Source of the DNA: Sarocladium kiliense | Taxonomy: Eukaryota > Ascomycota > Sordariomycetes > Hypocreales > Sarocladiaceae | NCBI GenBank assembly: GCA_030734395.1 | Contig: JAUZTG010000003.1 | Location: forward strand, 1,178,001-1,242,000 | DNA length: 64,000 bases | Reading direction: 5' to 3' | Shown: positions 34,967 through 46,093 of the stretch, piece by piece | Position numbering within the stretch: the stretch's first letter is position 1 | Layout: the number at the start of each line of letters is the position of its first letter | Notes under the pieces: generated by a model | What the model saw: only the letters and a program-made list of their open reading frames with translations | Told to the model about the DNA's origin: nothing | Databases searched by the model: none | Made by a program: the position numbers and the translations under genes

Positions 34967-36217
34967 TTATCCATCAGGCATCCCAACCAGCTCAGGACGA
35001 TTCATTACCATCCCAGCAGACGCGTCAATGTGCTCCGCCGCCTTTGACAGCCTCGCACCCAGGGCCTCGATCCGTCCTCGCCTCGCCTCATTCCCAAACT
35101 CTTCGCACGTTCCACTGATCCAGTCGAGCAGACTGCGAAAGGACTTCATGTGCAGTTTCATAAGCGCGTGTACCATGCATACCTGCTCCTCGATCGAATA
35201 TTGGCTGCCTTGTTCAGGAGAGCAGATCCCTCCTTGGCAGGGTGCAGTTTCCATTGGAACTCCTGATATACCACAGAAGAGAACCCCGTTCGATTCTGGG
35301 GAATAATAGCTGGCGTAGTCATCGGTGCCTTTTGGCGGCACACGACGGGTGCCTTCAGCTGAGTGAATGTGTGCGGCCTTGGCTATTCTCGCAGCTGAAC
35401 ACTCGTACATAAGAAGAATCCGCTCGCAGATGAGGACTAAGATAGTGTGTACAGATCTTTCTCCGTGACATTGTGGGCACTCCAAAGCAGTACAGCACTG
35501 GTACATCAGCCACTTCTGCAGCTGAACAACCTGGTCAAGGGAAAGCTGGGTGAGTTTGAACTGGTCTTCTTCGATATTGCTCAGCACCTGCACGACGTTC
35601 TGCGTACACGAGCAGCCGGTCGCTGAACCTGTACTGGATGGGACAGTAGCTGACGGAGTTAAGTGTTGTGCGTGAACACCGCCCATGAGCTGCTGCATGA
35701 TTCCGAGCGAAGCTGAATTGCTAGGCAATACATGCGACTCTAGGAGAGAACCAGGTTCGCCAGCTGGGATTTGTCAACAAGGGATGTAGGGAAGCGAGGG
35801 TGTTCCCGCTTACCTGCCATGGTTGAATGCTCTGTCAAACTCGGGTCGACATCATTCAGATCGAAGAGATGCGTTGAATCTGCGTCACCCAAGCTTCCTA
35901 CAGACTGCTCCTTGGATCGTTCTTCTGAAGTAATAGTAGGCGATGGCCGCTTCACTGCGACACAGGTGATCCTACGACTTTTGCAACGATCGCAGCATGT
36001 GACGGAACCCGTACATCGTAGCTGAGGTATACGTTAGTGGAGGGTCATAGAAGATCTCGCCTTCACCTACTTTGCGATTGTGGCAGGCTACACAGGCCGG
36101 TCGGCGTTTTGTGGACATGTTCTGAGGTATGGCGTTGCCTGTAGAAGCATCCTTCAAAGCTACCTGCTCCATCTCCCCCTTTGCCCGCGACTTGCGCGAC
36201 TTTAGTGTAATGAACAT
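34967..36217 (-). CDS. Zn(II)2Cys6 regulator with AflR-type domain
   Basis: Exons 36217-36071, 36021-35814 and 35763-34967; introns of 49 and 50 nt; 383 residues. The zinc cluster spans residues 42-69 and is interrupted by the first intron: CVACHNRK then LRCTGSVTCCDRC and a last Cys in RITC. The C-terminal half has the helical pattern of the AflR domain, with QVVQLQKWLMYQCC and the cysteine pair ECPQC, then VLICERILLMYECSA. In other fungi proteins of this type are pathway-specific regulators inside secondary-metabolite clusters, aflatoxin's AflR being the namesake. Here its neighbours are a monooxygenase, an exporter and a permease, so a local regulatory role is a fair inference. Start codons at MEQ or MSTKRR further in are possible. 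Confidence 0.88.
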
Positions 36218-36563
36218 CGTGACTGGAAAAAGCTAGAGTGTTCTTAACGCATTGCCCAGAAGCGTTGCTTTCGCATTCCGGTACAAGTAGGAAAGTGGAG
36301 GGTTTCTGGTGGTGGTTGATGATCTCTCACCAAATAGTCACCGGCTTATTAATCGAGCATCGTATTGCATCCGACCCGCCTCACAGACCTCCTCCTAAAA
36401 CATGCCATTTCTTTGAGCATCTAGGATCCTAAGTTCTAGTTTCTCTTTCTTTGCCTCTCGCAATATCTATGATCTAGGACCAGCATGTCGAATAAAAACA
36501 AGAGCTTTGCGCAGCACCAGCGCCAATTCGCCCGTGCAGAAGACGAATCCTGCGCCTCACCTT
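36218..36563. other. Intergenic region
   Basis: 346 bases between the regulator start (minus) and the permease stop (minus). There is no gene; it holds the regulator's promoter. Confidence 0.5.
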
Positions 36564-38297
36564 TCAAGCACTCCGAGGAGCGAACCACTTTCCTTTGATC
36601 CAGTAGTAGAGCAACCCAATGGCCCATATGGCAACAATGATCAAGGCCTGAACCGGTGCGAAGATCGCGCCGCGAATCACCACGAAGCCACTCACCACGA
36701 TGAAGATGATAGGGAAGGCGATGAAGGCCTTGTACGGTCTTCGCAGCTCTGGCTCGCGGTAGCGTATAATGATGGCTCCTAAGACTGCAAGGAAGAAGAA
36801 AGAATACTCCCCAAGCCCATTCAAAGTGAGGAGCGCTCTGAAATTGCCGAGGAGAATGTAAAGTGCGGCAAGTAGAGCAGAAAGAATCACCGCATTGATG
36901 GGTGCATCAGGGACCGACTTGGTTTCATTCTCAACGTTCTCGCTGCTTGGCCGTTTTCCGATGCGGCCGATGACAGAGAAGAAGGACGGCAGCCAACATC
37001 TTCTTGCTGCAGCAACGGTCATACGACTGGCCACGAATGAGTTTCCGAGCAATGAGCCGGCGACGACGACACAAATCAGGATAGCAGCGATGATGCCTGA
37101 TGCTCTACCCATTAGACGAGTGATCGCGGTCTGCAAATCTCGGTCAGCAAGGAAGGGTGTCACGTAGATGCTGGAAGCGTGACTCACCACAGCCACGCTG
37201 TCGGTTGTGGCGACGACTTCCCAAGGCAGAAGGACATAAAACGCCGCATTGGCCACAAGGAAAGAAACGATCGTAATCGATAGTGCGCTGTTGATCGCAA
37301 GCGGGAGCTGTCGCTCAGGCTTAGAGAGCTCCTCTGACACGTAAACAGCCTACATTCTGTCAGTATGCCAGTCTCACGTTCATGACAAGTCTGTACCGAC
37401 CTTATCCCAGCCTGAATAAGCCCACAATGCTGCGTAAAGGGCTGCTGAATAATGTCCAAAGATTTCCCATTGGCTCAGTCGCTCCCAATGTGTCTTGCTG
37501 CCATCGGGATTGAGACTCGTTCGATACCCAAACCATGATCGTTCATACCAGTCGACTCCACCTGTCCCTCTCTGAGGATGTAAGAGATGCGTTACTAATA
37601 CAGCAAGACCAGCTAGGACAATGCCGAGAATAGCCAAGAACTTGACCAGGACGAAGAAATTGTTCAGGCTGGTGCTGGCCTTGGTGCTAATCGAGTTGGC
37701 AGTGCTCATAATGACCAGGATCAGCACAGAAAGCAGCTTATGTTCGATACGATGTGCTTCCCCTGTAATACCAGCGGCTGAGTATGCACTTTCAACAAAG
37801 ACGATGCTGAGAATCGCAAGGGTTGCTGGCATGACGGCGACAACCCATGTCCAGGCTGCCAAGAAGCCTACGGTGTCTCCATAGATGAGTTGCAAATAGG
37901 GCTGAACTCCTCCTATCGAGAAGTCAGTCATGAGGAATCTCAGCTTATGCGCGTCAGAATGCCTACCTTCCCCAGGAATGGCGGTGCCGAGCTCAGCGAA
38001 GGTGACAGCACCAGTCCAGGCCAGGATCCCACCAACGAGCCAGACGACCAACGCGAACCCGGGCGAGGGCACGTTTGTATCGATGGACCCTGGTGATGTG
38101 AATATACCACTGCCGATGACGATGCTGATGATGATGCCGAAGGCTTCCAGCGCGCCCAGATTCTTCTTGAAGGTGCCAGGTTGAGTCTCGTTTGTCGTCG
38201 CGCTGACACTCTGCTGGTAACGCGAGGGTTGAGGAGCTATGCTATCCCTCAAGAGAGGCTCAGTAGCCGCCGCCTCGCGGTCTATGCGTGCCGCCAT
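36564..38297 (-). CDS. APC-family amino-acid permease (LAT / Mup1-like)
   Basis: Exons 38297-37967, 37912-37401, 37349-37188 and 37130-36564; introns of 54, 51 and 57 nt; 523 residues. About twelve membrane segments. GIIISIVIGSGIFTSPGSI is the unwound first helix with the substrate-backbone motif of the APC superfamily. WLVGGILAWTGAVTFAELG and SGWDKAVYVSEEL support the LAT/methionine-permease side of the family. The N-terminal 50 residues are hydrophilic, with a dileucine-like EPLLRDS. All three introns are multiples of three, and the first and third contain no stop in frame, so unspliced forms would still read through. It imports amino acids, probably at the plasma membrane; the preferred substrate is unknown. 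Confidence 0.9.
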
Positions 38298-39238
38298 GAT
38301 CGCTAGAGTTTGTCTATAATTTCGTGATGGAGAGGTTGAGTTCGTTTGGAGAGCTAGCGAGGGATGACGTGGGCTTATTAGGATGGGGCGACAGCGATGT
38401 CGCAATGGTTGACACCACCTCACTTGGCTAAGGGAATGCGGATTCTGTACTTGCGTTACGCACATTGGATGTGAAACCCTCATCGACTTCATTTACTGTA
38501 TGTCGCTCTGGTTATCAAGCTGTCATGCTCAAACTGTCGCAGTCTCACGGAATTTCCTTGCATTGTCCAGCACCAACCTTTGCGCTCTTAGTAGAAGCCT
38601 CACGGCCAATGTCAGCGGAACCTGCGGAGCTTGATAGATCATCCGCAGGGAAGCCATACAGGGAATCTATGATTCCTTCGAAACCTAGAGATGTAAAGCT
38701 GAAGTTACCATCAGCCTTCTTCTCATCCAGTGCACATGCCGAATTTTTCTTCAAGAAGAGGTCAACTGGTTTTGGAGGGGGCAGCCCCCTCGCCCACTGG
38801 GTTCACGCGACAAAGAGACTTCGGCACAACGTGTACTGTGAGAACCATTGAATCATATGTAGATATACAAAGAACACTTGACTCAAAGACAGCCAACCAC
38901 AATTCACAATCCTGGGTCTTCCCGAGCTATACTTAGCCACCCCAAAGGTGCGCATCCCGCCATAGGTGTTCACGAGCCTTTGACTCCCAGCCACTGACCC
39001 TAACCACCTTTGAGATACCGGTATGCTGCAAGGGCAGAGGCTGCACAGGGTCGCTTCATTAAACTCCAGGTATAGTGAGATGATCCTGAACCAAATCCTG
39101 ATATAAGGCAAGATGTGTCTTGCTACCCAGTGCAGACTCAAACTCACAAACTTCACAAACTTGTACATCCGCACATCCTGTCGCAGGCATTTATTACCTA
39201 CCTTACAGGCTCTCCGAAACTCTCGAATACCTCTCAAA
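38298..39238. other. Intergenic region, divergent
   Basis: About 940 bases between the permease start (minus) and the unassigned gene (plus). A plus-strand open frame (38465-38851) shows no family features and I do not call it. Confidence 0.5.
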
Positions 39239-40579
39239 ATGAACAGCCGAAACAAGTGTGCTGGGCTCCCCGGACTCCAGGCATTGTGTGAGCTCCTTGA
39301 TGTCGACTTGACACCATCAAAATACACCGACCACACCGCATCCGCCCTTGACAACCCAGAAGCTATTCTCTCTCACATATTCAGCGGCGATGACACCGAT
39401 GATCTATTCGTAATTTCAGCCGGATCAGTTGATCACTGTTATCACAATGATGCAACTGGGCGTCTGCTGTGGATCTACCGTTTGCCCGCAAACCCCAACC
39501 TCTACCCAACCTTCATTGACAACCCCTGCCGTACCTTCATCATCGAACTCAACTTCGATGACAAGGCTACACATTCAGAGCGGACCGAGCACCTAATCCG
39601 CCAGAAGGTTGGTGATACCTTCGTTCCCAAGCGTCTCAAGACCCAGCAGATGCTTGTGGACGGCAAGTACAACGCCAACATCACCGTGTATGAGACAGTC
39701 AATGAGGTCAGAAACCTCTCTCAGCTCTGGAAGTCCAACATGAAGAGTGTCGAATACCAAAAGGTTGTGAAAGACCTAGTCGACATGAAGCGCACCTTGT
39801 GCTTCATCGCGCCCCCGGAATCCGACTTCACCGTCTTTGAAGACCCTCAAGCCCAAAATCGCAAGTACGCAAAAGGACCAATTCTTCATCCGACTTTTGA
39901 CTTCAGCAAGTGGAACATTAGCTGCGATAAGGAATACCACAAGCGTGATCCGGCTGTGCTTTGTGATGCGAAGCCTGTTCTAGCACTTCTAAATCGCCAC
40001 CTGCCTGGAGATCGTCGCGGCGAAGCAGTAGTCGCAAACGATGGAAGCTCCATCACCCTGCACCTGGCCGATAGCCAGCAGGGTATCGTTTTCACAGCGA
40101 AGGAAATGAAGTATCTCCGACAGAACACGTATCTCCACCATCCGATGATCGATTTCCACGATGTCTTCATCCAAGGCACAGGCAAAGACTGCCACATCGT
40201 CGCTGTCCTCGGCTGGGAGACCGCTGAGTATTGTACCTCCGGCTACGGCATGGGTTTGAGAGACGCCATGCTCGGAAAGGAGATCAAGGATAATCTGTGG
40301 TATCTGTGTCTACGCCGCGAAGGTCTCAAACGGAGGAAGGCTAAGAACGCACTCTCCGAGCCTGCACAGATCAAGATGGTCGATGCAATGCACATGGTGT
40401 GCTCCTTCCGTGATCCCGCAACGATGACAAACGAAGTGTCCGAGTCAATGGCCAAGCGTAGCAAGTGGCTGCTTCAACACAAGTATAAGTGGAAGGGCGG
40501 TCGCATTGGCTGGCATTCTACCTGGCTGACCGAGTTCAAGAATATCTTCAGGGAGCGGCTTGACTATGCACTCGGATGA
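39239..40579 (+). CDS. Unassigned intronless protein, 446 residues
   Basis: Uninterrupted frame from the ATG at 39239 (MNSRNKCAGLPGLQALCELL) to TGA; the same frame is open upstream to 39113. Codon use is gene-like and the protein has the composition of a soluble globular protein: no signal peptide, no membrane segment, no low complexity. Visible blocks include TFIIELNFDD, VNEVRNLSQLWKSNM, ILHPTFDFSKWNISCDKEYH and HHPMIDFHDVFIQGTGKDC. The C-terminus is rich in Lys, Arg and Trp (SKWLLQHKYKWKGGRIGWHS). I recognise no domain and give no function. It sits between the permease and the catalase-peroxidase gene. It is intronless, unlike most genes here, which may mean recent gain or retroposition, or may mean nothing. 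Confidence 0.75.
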   Translation: MNSRNKCAGLPGLQALCELLDVDLTPSKYTDHTASALDNPEAILSHIFSGDDTDDLFVISAGSVDHCYHNDATGRLLWIYRLPANPNLYPTFIDNPCRTFIIELNFDDKATHSERTEHLIRQKVGDTFVPKRLKTQQMLVDGKYNANITVYETVNEVRNLSQLWKSNMKSVEYQKVVKDLVDMKRTLCFIAPPESDFTVFEDPQAQNRKYAKGPILHPTFDFSKWNISCDKEYHKRDPAVLCDAKPVLALLNRHLPGDRRGEAVVANDGSSITLHLADSQQGIVFTAKEMKYLRQNTYLHHPMIDFHDVFIQGTGKDCHIVAVLGWETAEYCTSGYGMGLRDAMLGKEIKDNLWYLCLRREGLKRRKAKNALSEPAQIKMVDAMHMVCSFRDPATMTNEVSESMAKRSKWLLQHKYKWKGGRIGWHSTWLTEFKNIFRERLDYALG

Positions 40580-40983
40580 AGAAAGCTCATTGATGTCGCC
40601 AGGCGCAATCCTGTTGGCATTATTCGTGTCGAGGCAAGAAGCTCATATGTTCGGAATTGAGTGCCGTATCGTGGCATGTAGATTTGTTCGATTCAATAGA
40701 AACTATCCCTCTCGATCCTCACCCCACTACTTGCTATCCTAAACAGACTTGAGAATGGGCGCCTATAGATCTTTATCATGCGTAATACTTATATGGACCT
40801 TTGTCACTGCTCACTCGAGTCGTTCGTGGGAACGTGTGGACACGTAATTAAAGCCTGTTGGTAAGAAGCAATGCGATGCCCACCGGCGGTGCGGGTAGTT
40901 CTGACAATTCATCACATAAAGATTTGAAACATACTTTTAGCAGGCTCGTATTAACTAATAATCATGACTAGAGACCTGAAGTC
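40580..40983. other. Short convergent intergenic region
   Basis: 404 bases between two stop codons on opposite strands. No gene seen. Confidence 0.5.
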
Positions 40984-43362
40984 CTACAGATCAAACCGGT
41001 CGAGGTTCATAACCTTAGTCCAGGCCGCAGCGAAGTCGTTGACGAACTTCTCAGCACCATCAGCACTAGCATACACCTCAGCCAAAGCACGGAGCTCAGC
41101 CTGTGATCCGAAAACCAAGTCAGCACGAGTGGCAGTCCACTTCTTGGCACCAGTCTTGCGATCAATGCCCTCGAAGACATCGTCGGAGCCAGCTGACTTC
41201 CATGCAGTGCTCATATCAAGCAGGTTGACGAAGAAGTCGTTGGTAAGGGTGCCAGGACGGCTGGTGAAAACACCGTGGGATGAGCCATCGTAGTTGGCAT
41301 TCAGGGCGCGGAGACCACCGACAAGAACGGTCATCTCGGGAGCAGTGAGAGTGAGAAGGTTGGCCTTGTCGACGAGGAATTGCTCGGCCTTGACGCGAGA
41401 AGTTGACTGACCGTAGTTGCGGAAACCATCGGCGAACGGCTCGAGGTGGTTGATGGAGTCAACATCGGTCTGCTCTTGGGTTGCATCTGTGCGGCCCGGG
41501 GTGAAAGGAACGGACACATTGTGGCCAGCATCCTGGGCAGCCTTCTCAACTGCAGCAGAGCCAGCAAGGACAATCAAATCGGCGATAGAAATCTGCTTGC
41601 CGTTACCCTGGGCGTTGAACTGCTTCTGAACGTTCTCCAAAGCGCCGAGAACCTGCGCAAGCTGCTGCGGGTTGTTGGCCTTCCAATCCTTCTGAGGCGT
41701 CAGGCGAATGCGAGCACCGTTGGCACCACCACGCTTGTCGCTGCCACGGAAAGTGGAAGCGGAAGCCCAGGCGGTGGCAACGAGCTTGGAAACATCGGGC
41801 ACAGCCTGTAGTACAGCCTGCTTGAGGGCAGAAACGTCACTCTCGTTCACGAGAGGGTGGTTGACGGCTGGGAGGGGATCCTGCCAAATGAGATCCTCCT
41901 GGGGAATCTCAGGGCCCAGGTAACGCGACTTAGGGCCAAGGTCACGGTGCAGGAGCTTGAACCAAGCGCGGCCAAAGGCGTCCGCGAACTGGTCAGGGTT
42001 CTCAAGGAAACGACGAGAGATCTTCTCGTACTCGGGGTCGAATCGGAGAGACAGATCAGTGGTCAACATGGTGGGAAGCTGCTTCTTAGAGGAGTCAAAG
42101 GCGTGAGGAATAATCGGCTCAGCGTTCTTTGCCACCCATTGGTTGGCACCAGCGGGACTCTTGGTGAGCTCCCACTCAAAGCCGAAAAGGTACTCGAAGA
42201 ATTGGTTGCTCCACTTGGTGGGAGTCTTGGTCCAGGTAACCTCAAGACCACTGGTAATGGTATCGGGACCCTTACCAGACCCATGGCTGTTGACCCAACC
42301 AAGGCCCTGATTCTCGATGGGAGCACCCTCGGGTTCGGGGCCGACGTTGTCAGAGGGAGCGGCACCGTGGGTCTTGCCGAAGGTGTGACCTCCAGCAATC
42401 AGAGCGACAGTCTCTTCATCGTTCATAGCCATGCGGCCGAATGTGGTTCGGATGTCCTTGGCAGCGGCGACCGGGTCAGGGTTGCCATCGGGGCCCTCGG
42501 GGCTAGAAAGAGATGTTAGCTCGTCTATCGAAGTGGGTGGTAAGTTGGGTACCATTGAGCTGTATACACTTACTTGACGTAAATAAGACCCATGTGGGCA
42601 GCACCGAGCGGCTCCTCGAGCTTACGGCTGTGGATATCCTTGTGCGCATGCTTCTCGTCGGAATCGACGACACCACTGCCACTGCTTCCGGGGTTACCGT
42701 CAGCGTAGCGGACATCGTTTCCGAGCCAAGTGGTCTCGCCACCCCAGTAGGTAGACTCATCAGCCTCCCAGGTGTCAGCTCGACCACCAGCGAAACCGAA
42801 GGTCTTGAAGCCCATGGACTCGAGGGCGACATTGCCAGTCAGGAGCAGAAGATCAGCCCAGGAGATTTTGTTGCCGTACTTCTGCTTGATGGGCCAAAGA
42901 AGGCGGCGAGCCTTGTCCAAGCTGACATTGTCGGGCCAGCTGTTGAGAGGAGCAAAGCGTTGCTGGCCCTATAAGACACAAGTTGATTAGTCTAAAGCTC
43001 AATCGAAGCCGCATCGACAGGAGACGACATACCTGACCACCACCACCGCGACCGTCAGTGACACGATAGGTACCAGCGCTGTGCCAGGCCATGCGGATGA
43101 AGAGACCACCGTAGTGACCGAAGTCCGCAGGCCACCACTCCTGTGAGTCGGTCATGATGGCCGCGATGTCCTGCTTCAGGGCATTGTAGTCGAGGCTTTT
43201 GAAAGCTTCGGCGTAGTTGAAGTCCTTGCCAAGAGGGTCGGAGGCAGGGTTGTGCTGGCGAAGAATGTTGAGACGAAGCTGATCGGGCCACCAGTCACGG
43301 TTGCGAGTACCGCCACCGCCGACGTTCATCAGGCGAGACGCGGGGCACTTGCTCTCAGCCAT
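40984..43362 (-). CDS. katG: Catalase-peroxidase KatG
   Basis: Exons 43362-43033, 42968-42574 and 42502-40984; introns of 64 and 71 nt; 747 residues from MAESKCPASR, the normal size. It is a bifunctional haem enzyme that removes hydrogen peroxide. Distal-side residues Arg90, Trp93 and His94 are in RMAWHSAGTYR. Tyr240 (GLIYVN) and Met266 (FGRMAMND) are spaced 26 apart, as in the Trp-Tyr-Met adduct needed for catalase activity, so all three adduct residues are present. The proximal haem ligand is His281 in GGHTFGKTHG. The C-terminal degenerate peroxidase half is complete. The frame continues upstream, with an ATG at 43683, through 107 codons that resemble a mitochondrial presequence; that longer form is discussed in the findings. 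Confidence 0.96.
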
Positions 43363-43683
43363 CTTGGATTGTGATTGCGACTCTGCGTCTGCTTCCGTGG
43401 CAAAAGTGCGTTTGGTGAGTGAGGGATAGGAAAGCGGAGAAGAAAAGGAAGGTTGATTGAGCGAAAGGGAAGAAGACGAGGAGGAGGAGGAAGATGGGAA
43501 AGTTAAAGCAGTCGAGGGTCGTTGGGAAGGAGGGGCATGGAATAAATGGATGCAGCGATAAGAAGGACCCCGCGCAGGGCCGAGCAACAGCCCAGACACT
43601 GCTGGCAACAGTAACGGCGAACCCCAGATTCGCGCTCGGCGAGGACTAGCGCACTGGGTCTGGGCCACTACACGGAAGACCAT
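43363..43683 (-). other. In-frame N-terminal extension of katG, possible mitochondrial presequence
   Basis: A continuous frame of 107 codons from the ATG at 43683 joins the canonical KatG start. Its first 90-odd residues contain no Asp or Glu and about eight Arg or Lys, with hydrophobic and Ser-rich stretches, ending SLTKRTFATEADAE. That pattern is that of a mitochondrial targeting peptide. The alternative is a pyrimidine-rich 5' leader, which also translates into Ser, Pro, Leu and Phe. Confidence 0.45.
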
Positions 43684-44648
43684 GGTGCAGATGGCGGGAC
43701 GCGGGCACGGATGCAATTACGCGAGTGTTTGCAAAGCGAGCGCCGTGATTGGCACGGCGTTGGGAGAGTTGGAGCTGCCCTCAGTCAGTCAGGACGACAG
43801 GTGGAGGCACGGGGTGGCGAGGTAGCACAGACGTGGTGGCCCTTGATGGATCGCTGTGACGTCTGCGATGCCAGCTGGGACTGTGATGGCGAGATATGCT
43901 CCTGCTGCCAGGTGACGAGTTACTCTGGATGGCCTGCAAGCCGATCACGGGATGGCGAGATGGAGCCGTGAGGTGGCGTGTTCGTCCAACTAAAAAAAAA
44001 AATCGAATACTTCTCGGAGAATTCTGCGCAACTGATGACCGACGGTGCCTGACCAACGATACAGAGCCAGTGTTGGGGCAGGGAGAAACTGCAGAAGCTC
44101 GCTCCGTGTAGCTGCAGGCGTCTGTACCGACAGCAGTGACGGTCACCAATGCTGGCTTCCTACATTCTAAGCCCCGATTGATACAAAGTTCGCGTATCTG
44201 ACGCGACCCCGCACCTGCGACTTGCCCCACTATCGCTCGCTCTTACCGACTATAGACTAGCTACTTGACATTGCTAATCTCCCTTTGGAAGCACTGCGCG
44301 AGCTTCAGCGAAGCTACAATGAAGCTTCAGCGAGCTCCAGCATCAAATTCCAGACAAGAGGTGCCACCTCGGTCCACCGTGACCGAGCATTCCGATGTTG
44401 ATCTCGTTCCAGCGATGTCGACATATAGCGGACAGTGCACCTCATCGGGCGAGCCTCGGCTCCACCTACGCTACGCGTCATCAATTGTCTACAAGACTTT
44501 GGAGGGCATGTAATTATTTCTCCTGCTAATTCAGAAACAATACAGCTTGGTCCATTTCAGACATATTTGCCCGAGCGAGTACTGAGTACGGAGTACCACA
44601 ACCATCTAATACTTATGGAACTCCCCTCACTAGGCAATCCTCGCCATT
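43684..44648. other. Intergenic region upstream of katG
   Basis: About 960 bases between the katG leader and the stop of the TauD-type gene. No supported gene. It contains a run of ten A near 43992 and should include the katG promoter. Confidence 0.5.
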
Positions 44649-45989
44649 CTATCGTCCGATGGCCAACGCCTCTCGCCGGCTCTTGCTCTCTGGGTCGTGA
44701 TACGGCCGCTCACCCAAGCTGACCGCCCTAGATCCCCGCCGTTCTCCGAGCTCTGGCTCCAGGATGTAGTCGGGCGTCGCTGCGTGGTATACCGATCGAT
44801 TGTCCCAGATGGCCAAATCATTGACATTGCGCCACTTGTGACGAACCTGGAGATCATGATTCTCAACGATAAGCTGTACGAACCATGAGAGGAAGTGCTT
44901 GGACTCCTCCTCGCTAAGTCCGTTGATCTTCTGCACATGGTGACCGACAGCGAAGACGCTCTTCCAACCTGTAACAGGATTGGTGCGAATGACGGGATGG
45001 ATCGCCTCAAGAAGCTCGCCAACGTTCTCGGGAGCTCCACGCTCTCCACTGTAGACCTTGAACCCATTGCGGTCGGCTGCCTCATTGAACCCAGGCTGTG
45101 CGTATGTAGCCGTAAGGGTATCTAAGAAGCTTCGGAGTGTAGTAGAGATGCGATCATACACCTCATATCCGGATGCCCAAAGTGTATCTGCCATATTATC
45201 AGCCATCTACAGTTCGCCCGATACAAGCGTGAGCTCGTCTTACCTCCTCCAGTCTTTGGAAGCTCCGTCAAGCGCAATAAAGCGTAGTCGCTAGGAATGG
45301 GCTCGAATGTGATATCCGAGTGCCATTGCTCCCTCTGACTCTGCTTCTTGGGACGAATGAAACGATCAGCATAAATCTTCTTGGCCTGGCGCGATGAAAT
45401 GACGCTGATCTCATCATCCTTCGTCTCTCCACGCCCAGCATTGATGACGGGGTGGATATGAAGGCGCGAGGTCGCAGGCTTCCCAGAAAGCTCTCCAAGC
45501 CTCTGTACTAGTTCTTTCTGGAGGTCATCTGTCACGTCATCTTGCTTGCGGAAGAAAACGACACCGCGTTGAGAGACTGCCAAACAGCTGGTTAGTATCT
45601 GCTACTTCCTCGAATCTGACTAGGGCATTCATACTGGTAATAGCGAGATCTCGAATCAGGTCATCAGAGTTGGGAGCTCGCAGGATCTCCGCCAGGTTTA
45701 TGTCCTCATATTCACGCCCGATTGTAGGGGTTGATTCGAAGTACTTGAATTGGTCGAGAGCGCCACTTAGCTGCAACGGTTCGCGGTGGCCTGTCAAGAC
45801 GTCTTCGGAGCCTTCCTTCGTTGTCAGGTCTGCCTCTTGAGATTGATGAGCAGCCAAGGCTGGAGCTTTAACAGCCGTTTCCTCGCCGCCCTGAGAGGCA
45901 ATTGGCTGTGCTACTACATCGGTCTGAAGCTCTTTGGCCTGGACGGGTGCCTGAGATTGTACTGGTTCTTCGGTTGCAGATGGTGCCAT
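44649..45989 (-). CDS. TauD/TfdA-type Fe(II)/2-oxoglutarate dioxygenase
   Basis: Exons 45989-45635, 45576-45244 and 45187-44649; introns of 58 and 56 nt; 408 residues. The first 75 residues are a Gln/Ala/Glu-rich extension. The jelly-roll core starts near FKYFESTPTIG. The iron ligands are His204 and Asp206 in WHSDITFEPIPSD, and a distal His in NRSVYHAATPDY; a conserved Arg for 2-oxoglutarate is expected in the region of SLGERPYHDP. Bacterial TauD releases sulfite from taurine; fungal relatives act on sulfonates or other small molecules, so sulfonate use is likely but not proven. The frame continues upstream only to a TTG, so the ATG at 45989 is taken. A TATA-like element lies about 100 bases upstream. 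Confidence 0.92.
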
Positions 45990-46085
45990 GTTGGAAATGA
46001 TGCTAACAAAGTTATTGGGGAATGATATTTGTGGTGTGTACGCGTTTCTGTGATGTCCCTGAGTCCAAATGCGACGAGCCAATGG

Positions 46086-46093
46086 CTTTTATA
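46086..46093 (-). promoter_or_regulatory. TATA box of the TauD-type gene
   Basis: TATAAAAG on the minus strand, about 97 bases upstream of the ATG, fits a core promoter with a leader of about 70 bases. Confidence 0.5.

Noticed and set aside
38465..38851. 128-codon plus-strand frame between the permease and the unassigned gene
   Set aside because: No motifs, partly in the permease upstream region, and composition does not resemble the confirmed genes.
41857..42519. Long plus-strand open frame (220 codons) opposite katG
   Set aside because: It lies fully antisense to the conserved katG coding exon and has no motifs; long antisense frames arise from the codon bias of a highly expressed gene.
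45990..46082. N-terminal extension of the TauD-type protein
   Set aside because: It would have to start with TTG; the first ATG is at 45989, and the TATA box at 46086 places transcription start inside this stretch.
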